NCBI GenBank assembly: GCA_910587045.1
Contig: CAJULG010000001.1
Coordinates: 553,187-598,689 of the forward strand
Direction: 5' to 3'
DNA: 45,503 bases
Source: an uncultured Lachnospiraceae bacterium
GTDB lineage: Bacteria > Bacillota > Clostridia > Lachnospirales > Lachnospiraceae
Shown here piece after piece: positions 44,806 to 45,503 of the stretch. How positions within the stretch are numbered: the stretch's first letter is position 1; each line of letters opens with the position of its first letter. Both the position numbers and the translations under genes were made by a program. The notes beneath the pieces were generated by a model. The model saw only the letters and a list, made by a program, of their open reading frames with translations, searched no databases and was not told the DNA's origin.

Positions 44806-44811
44806 ATATGA

Positions 44812-44885
44812 CGACCCAGAAGGGACTCGAACCCTCGACCTTCGCCGTGACAGGGCGACGCTCTAACCAACTGAGCCACTGGGCC
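44812..44885 (-). tRNA. tRNA-Asp (GTC)
   Basis: A 74-nt cloverleaf: acceptor GGCCCAG/CTGGGTC, anticodon loop CTGTCAC (anticodon GTC), discriminator G. Six bases separate it from tRNA-Val. Confidence 0.96.
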
Positions 44886-44908
44886 ATATGCTAATTATTC
44901 TATTTTTT

Positions 44909-45043
44909 GATAAGGTATCCTCCCACTTCGTGGGTCCCTCCTTACCAGGGGTATGTGATAAGGCATCCTCCCACTTCGTGGGTCCCTCCTTACCAGGGGT
45001 ATGTGATAAGGCATCCTCCCACTTCGTGGGTCCCTCCTTACCA
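44909..45043. repeat. 48-bp hairpin repeat in the tRNA cluster
   Basis: Three direct units start at 44909, 44957 and 45005; the first two are 48 bp, the third stops after 39 bp. Units differ only at one T/C position. Each holds the hairpin CCCACTTCGTGGG inside an outer GATAAGG/CCTTAcC pairing. They lie in the spacer between tRNA-Met and tRNA-Asp, so they would be transcribed and then removed during processing. Confidence 0.92.
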
Positions 45044-45046
45044 CAA

Positions 45047-45120
45047 TGGACCCTCAGGGACTCGAACCCTGGACCGATCGGTTATGAGCCGATTGCTCTA
45101 ACCAACTGAGCTAAAGGTCC
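45047..45120 (-). tRNA. tRNA-Met (CAT), elongator type
   Basis: A 74-nt cloverleaf: acceptor GGACCTT/AGGGTCC with a paired 1-72 position (so not an initiator), anticodon loop CTCATAA, discriminator A. A lysidine-modified Ile tRNA has the same anticodon, but this sequence looks like clostridial elongator Met. Confidence 0.9.
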
Positions 45121-45250
45121 ATTAAACGAGTCTCAAAACCCGTACTATTTACTTTCCGGCAAGACATCTTCTGCAATTAAATATAAGAAATCAATTTCTA
45201 CAACAGCTTTCAAATATTTGCATTTGCTTAATCCGTCATTTCCAGGAAAA

Positions 45251-45323
45251 AGCCGATAGGGGGACTCGAACCCTCAACCTGCTGATTACAAATCAGCTGC
45301 TCTGCCAATTGAGCCATATCGGC
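45251..45323 (-). tRNA. tRNA-Thr (TGT)
   Basis: A 73-nt cloverleaf: acceptor GCCGATA/TATCGGC, anticodon loop TTTGTAA (anticodon TGT), discriminator T. The 130-bp spacer to tRNA-Met holds nothing I recognise. Confidence 0.96.
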
Positions 45324-45353
45324 TTATTATAAAATGAACTAATGTCCATTTAA

Positions 45354-45425
45354 CTCCCCGAGTAGGGCTCGAACCTACAACCCCACGGTTAACAGCCGTG
45401 TGCTCTACCATTGAGCTATCGAGGA
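45354..45425 (-). tRNA. tRNA-Asn (GTT)
   Basis: A 72-nt cloverleaf: acceptor TCCTCGA/TCGGGGA, anticodon loop CTGTTAA (anticodon GTT), discriminator G. First tRNA of the cluster within the window. The remaining 78 bases to the window end could be the tail of a spacer after an rRNA gene, but I cannot support that. Confidence 0.96.
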
Positions 45426-45503
45426 TCATTGTCTGAAGTCTGCCAGCCTGCGGTCCCGCATGGCTCCTGCACCTTCAAAACATCATACAGAAACTCCTGA
45501 CCG

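Noticed and set aside
44909..45043. CRISPR array
   Set aside because: Units are contiguous direct repeats with no variable spacers and no cas genes nearby.
44888..45109. Plus-strand frame coding a 16-residue repeat peptide
   Set aside because: It is only open because the 48-bp repeat is a multiple of three and it runs across a tRNA gene; no ribosome site.
45426..45503. 3' end of an rRNA gene before the tRNA cluster
   Set aside because: The 78 bases do not match any 16S, 23S or 5S end I can recall with confidence.

Overview
The window looks like chromosomal DNA of a low-to-moderate GC Gram-positive anaerobe, most likely a Lachnospiraceae-type Clostridia. This rests on the sortase B with PKTG-type sorting signals, AGGAGG-type ribosome sites, sigma-A promoters, an FtsX/ABC-2 exporter repertoire tied to two-component systems, LytTR/DUF3021 regulation and FakB/DegV proteins. 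Genus-level placement is inference. Nearly every gene lies on the minus strand. The exceptions are degV, tRNA-Gln and the LytTR-DUF3021 pair.

Layout, left to right. 1-4073: a structured repeat, then the malQ -> small membrane protein -> uvrC transcript. 4242-9306: a tightly overlapping four-gene operon running LytTR regulator -> GHKL kinase -> leucine-rich-repeat surface protein with an EPKTG sorting motif -> class B sortase. A second copy of the structured repeat lies just upstream of it. 9713-10579: degV (plus). 10620-15704: FtsX permease, ABC ATPase and an OmpR/VanS-type two-component system. The permease differs in composition from its neighbours. 15878-19561: ftsH and pyrG with clear promoters and terminators. 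19657-23096: housekeeping-like operon (unknown 126-aa protein, acyl-ACP thioesterase, CvfB, RidA, CPBP protease). 23266-23373: tRNA-Gln with its own promoter and terminator.

23402-29293: WYL regulator, transglutaminase-like protein, GNAT acetyltransferase, pyridoxal kinase, tRNA-Arg, and a membrane-anchored XRE regulator with an unknown membrane partner. 29429-31429: a diguanylate cyclase whose sensor is a LacI-type sugar-binding domain without a DNA-binding head. 31521-31870: a 166-bp hairpin element with terminal inverted repeats, duplicated in tandem. 31882-35776: an FtsX exporter with a very large extracellular coiled coil. 35960-37549: a second leucine-rich-repeat wall protein (TPKTG). 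37779-41266: a Bcr-type ABC-2 exporter with its OmpR two-component system. 41308-44643: methyltransferase, ABC-2 exporter, and a divergent LytTR-DUF3021 pair. 44733-45425: five tRNAs (Asn, Thr, Met, Asp, Val) with a 48-bp hairpin repeat inserted in a spacer.

Two themes stand out. One is cell-surface display: a sortase plus two PKTG proteins, one co-transcribed with a peptide-sensing-style two-component system. The other is envelope-stress or peptide export: four ABC exporters, three of them with a dedicated regulator next to them. Several hairpin-rich repeat families sit in intergenic positions, and the two-copy leader element, with a promoter-like box at one end and a ribosome-site-like box at the other, is the least explained structure.
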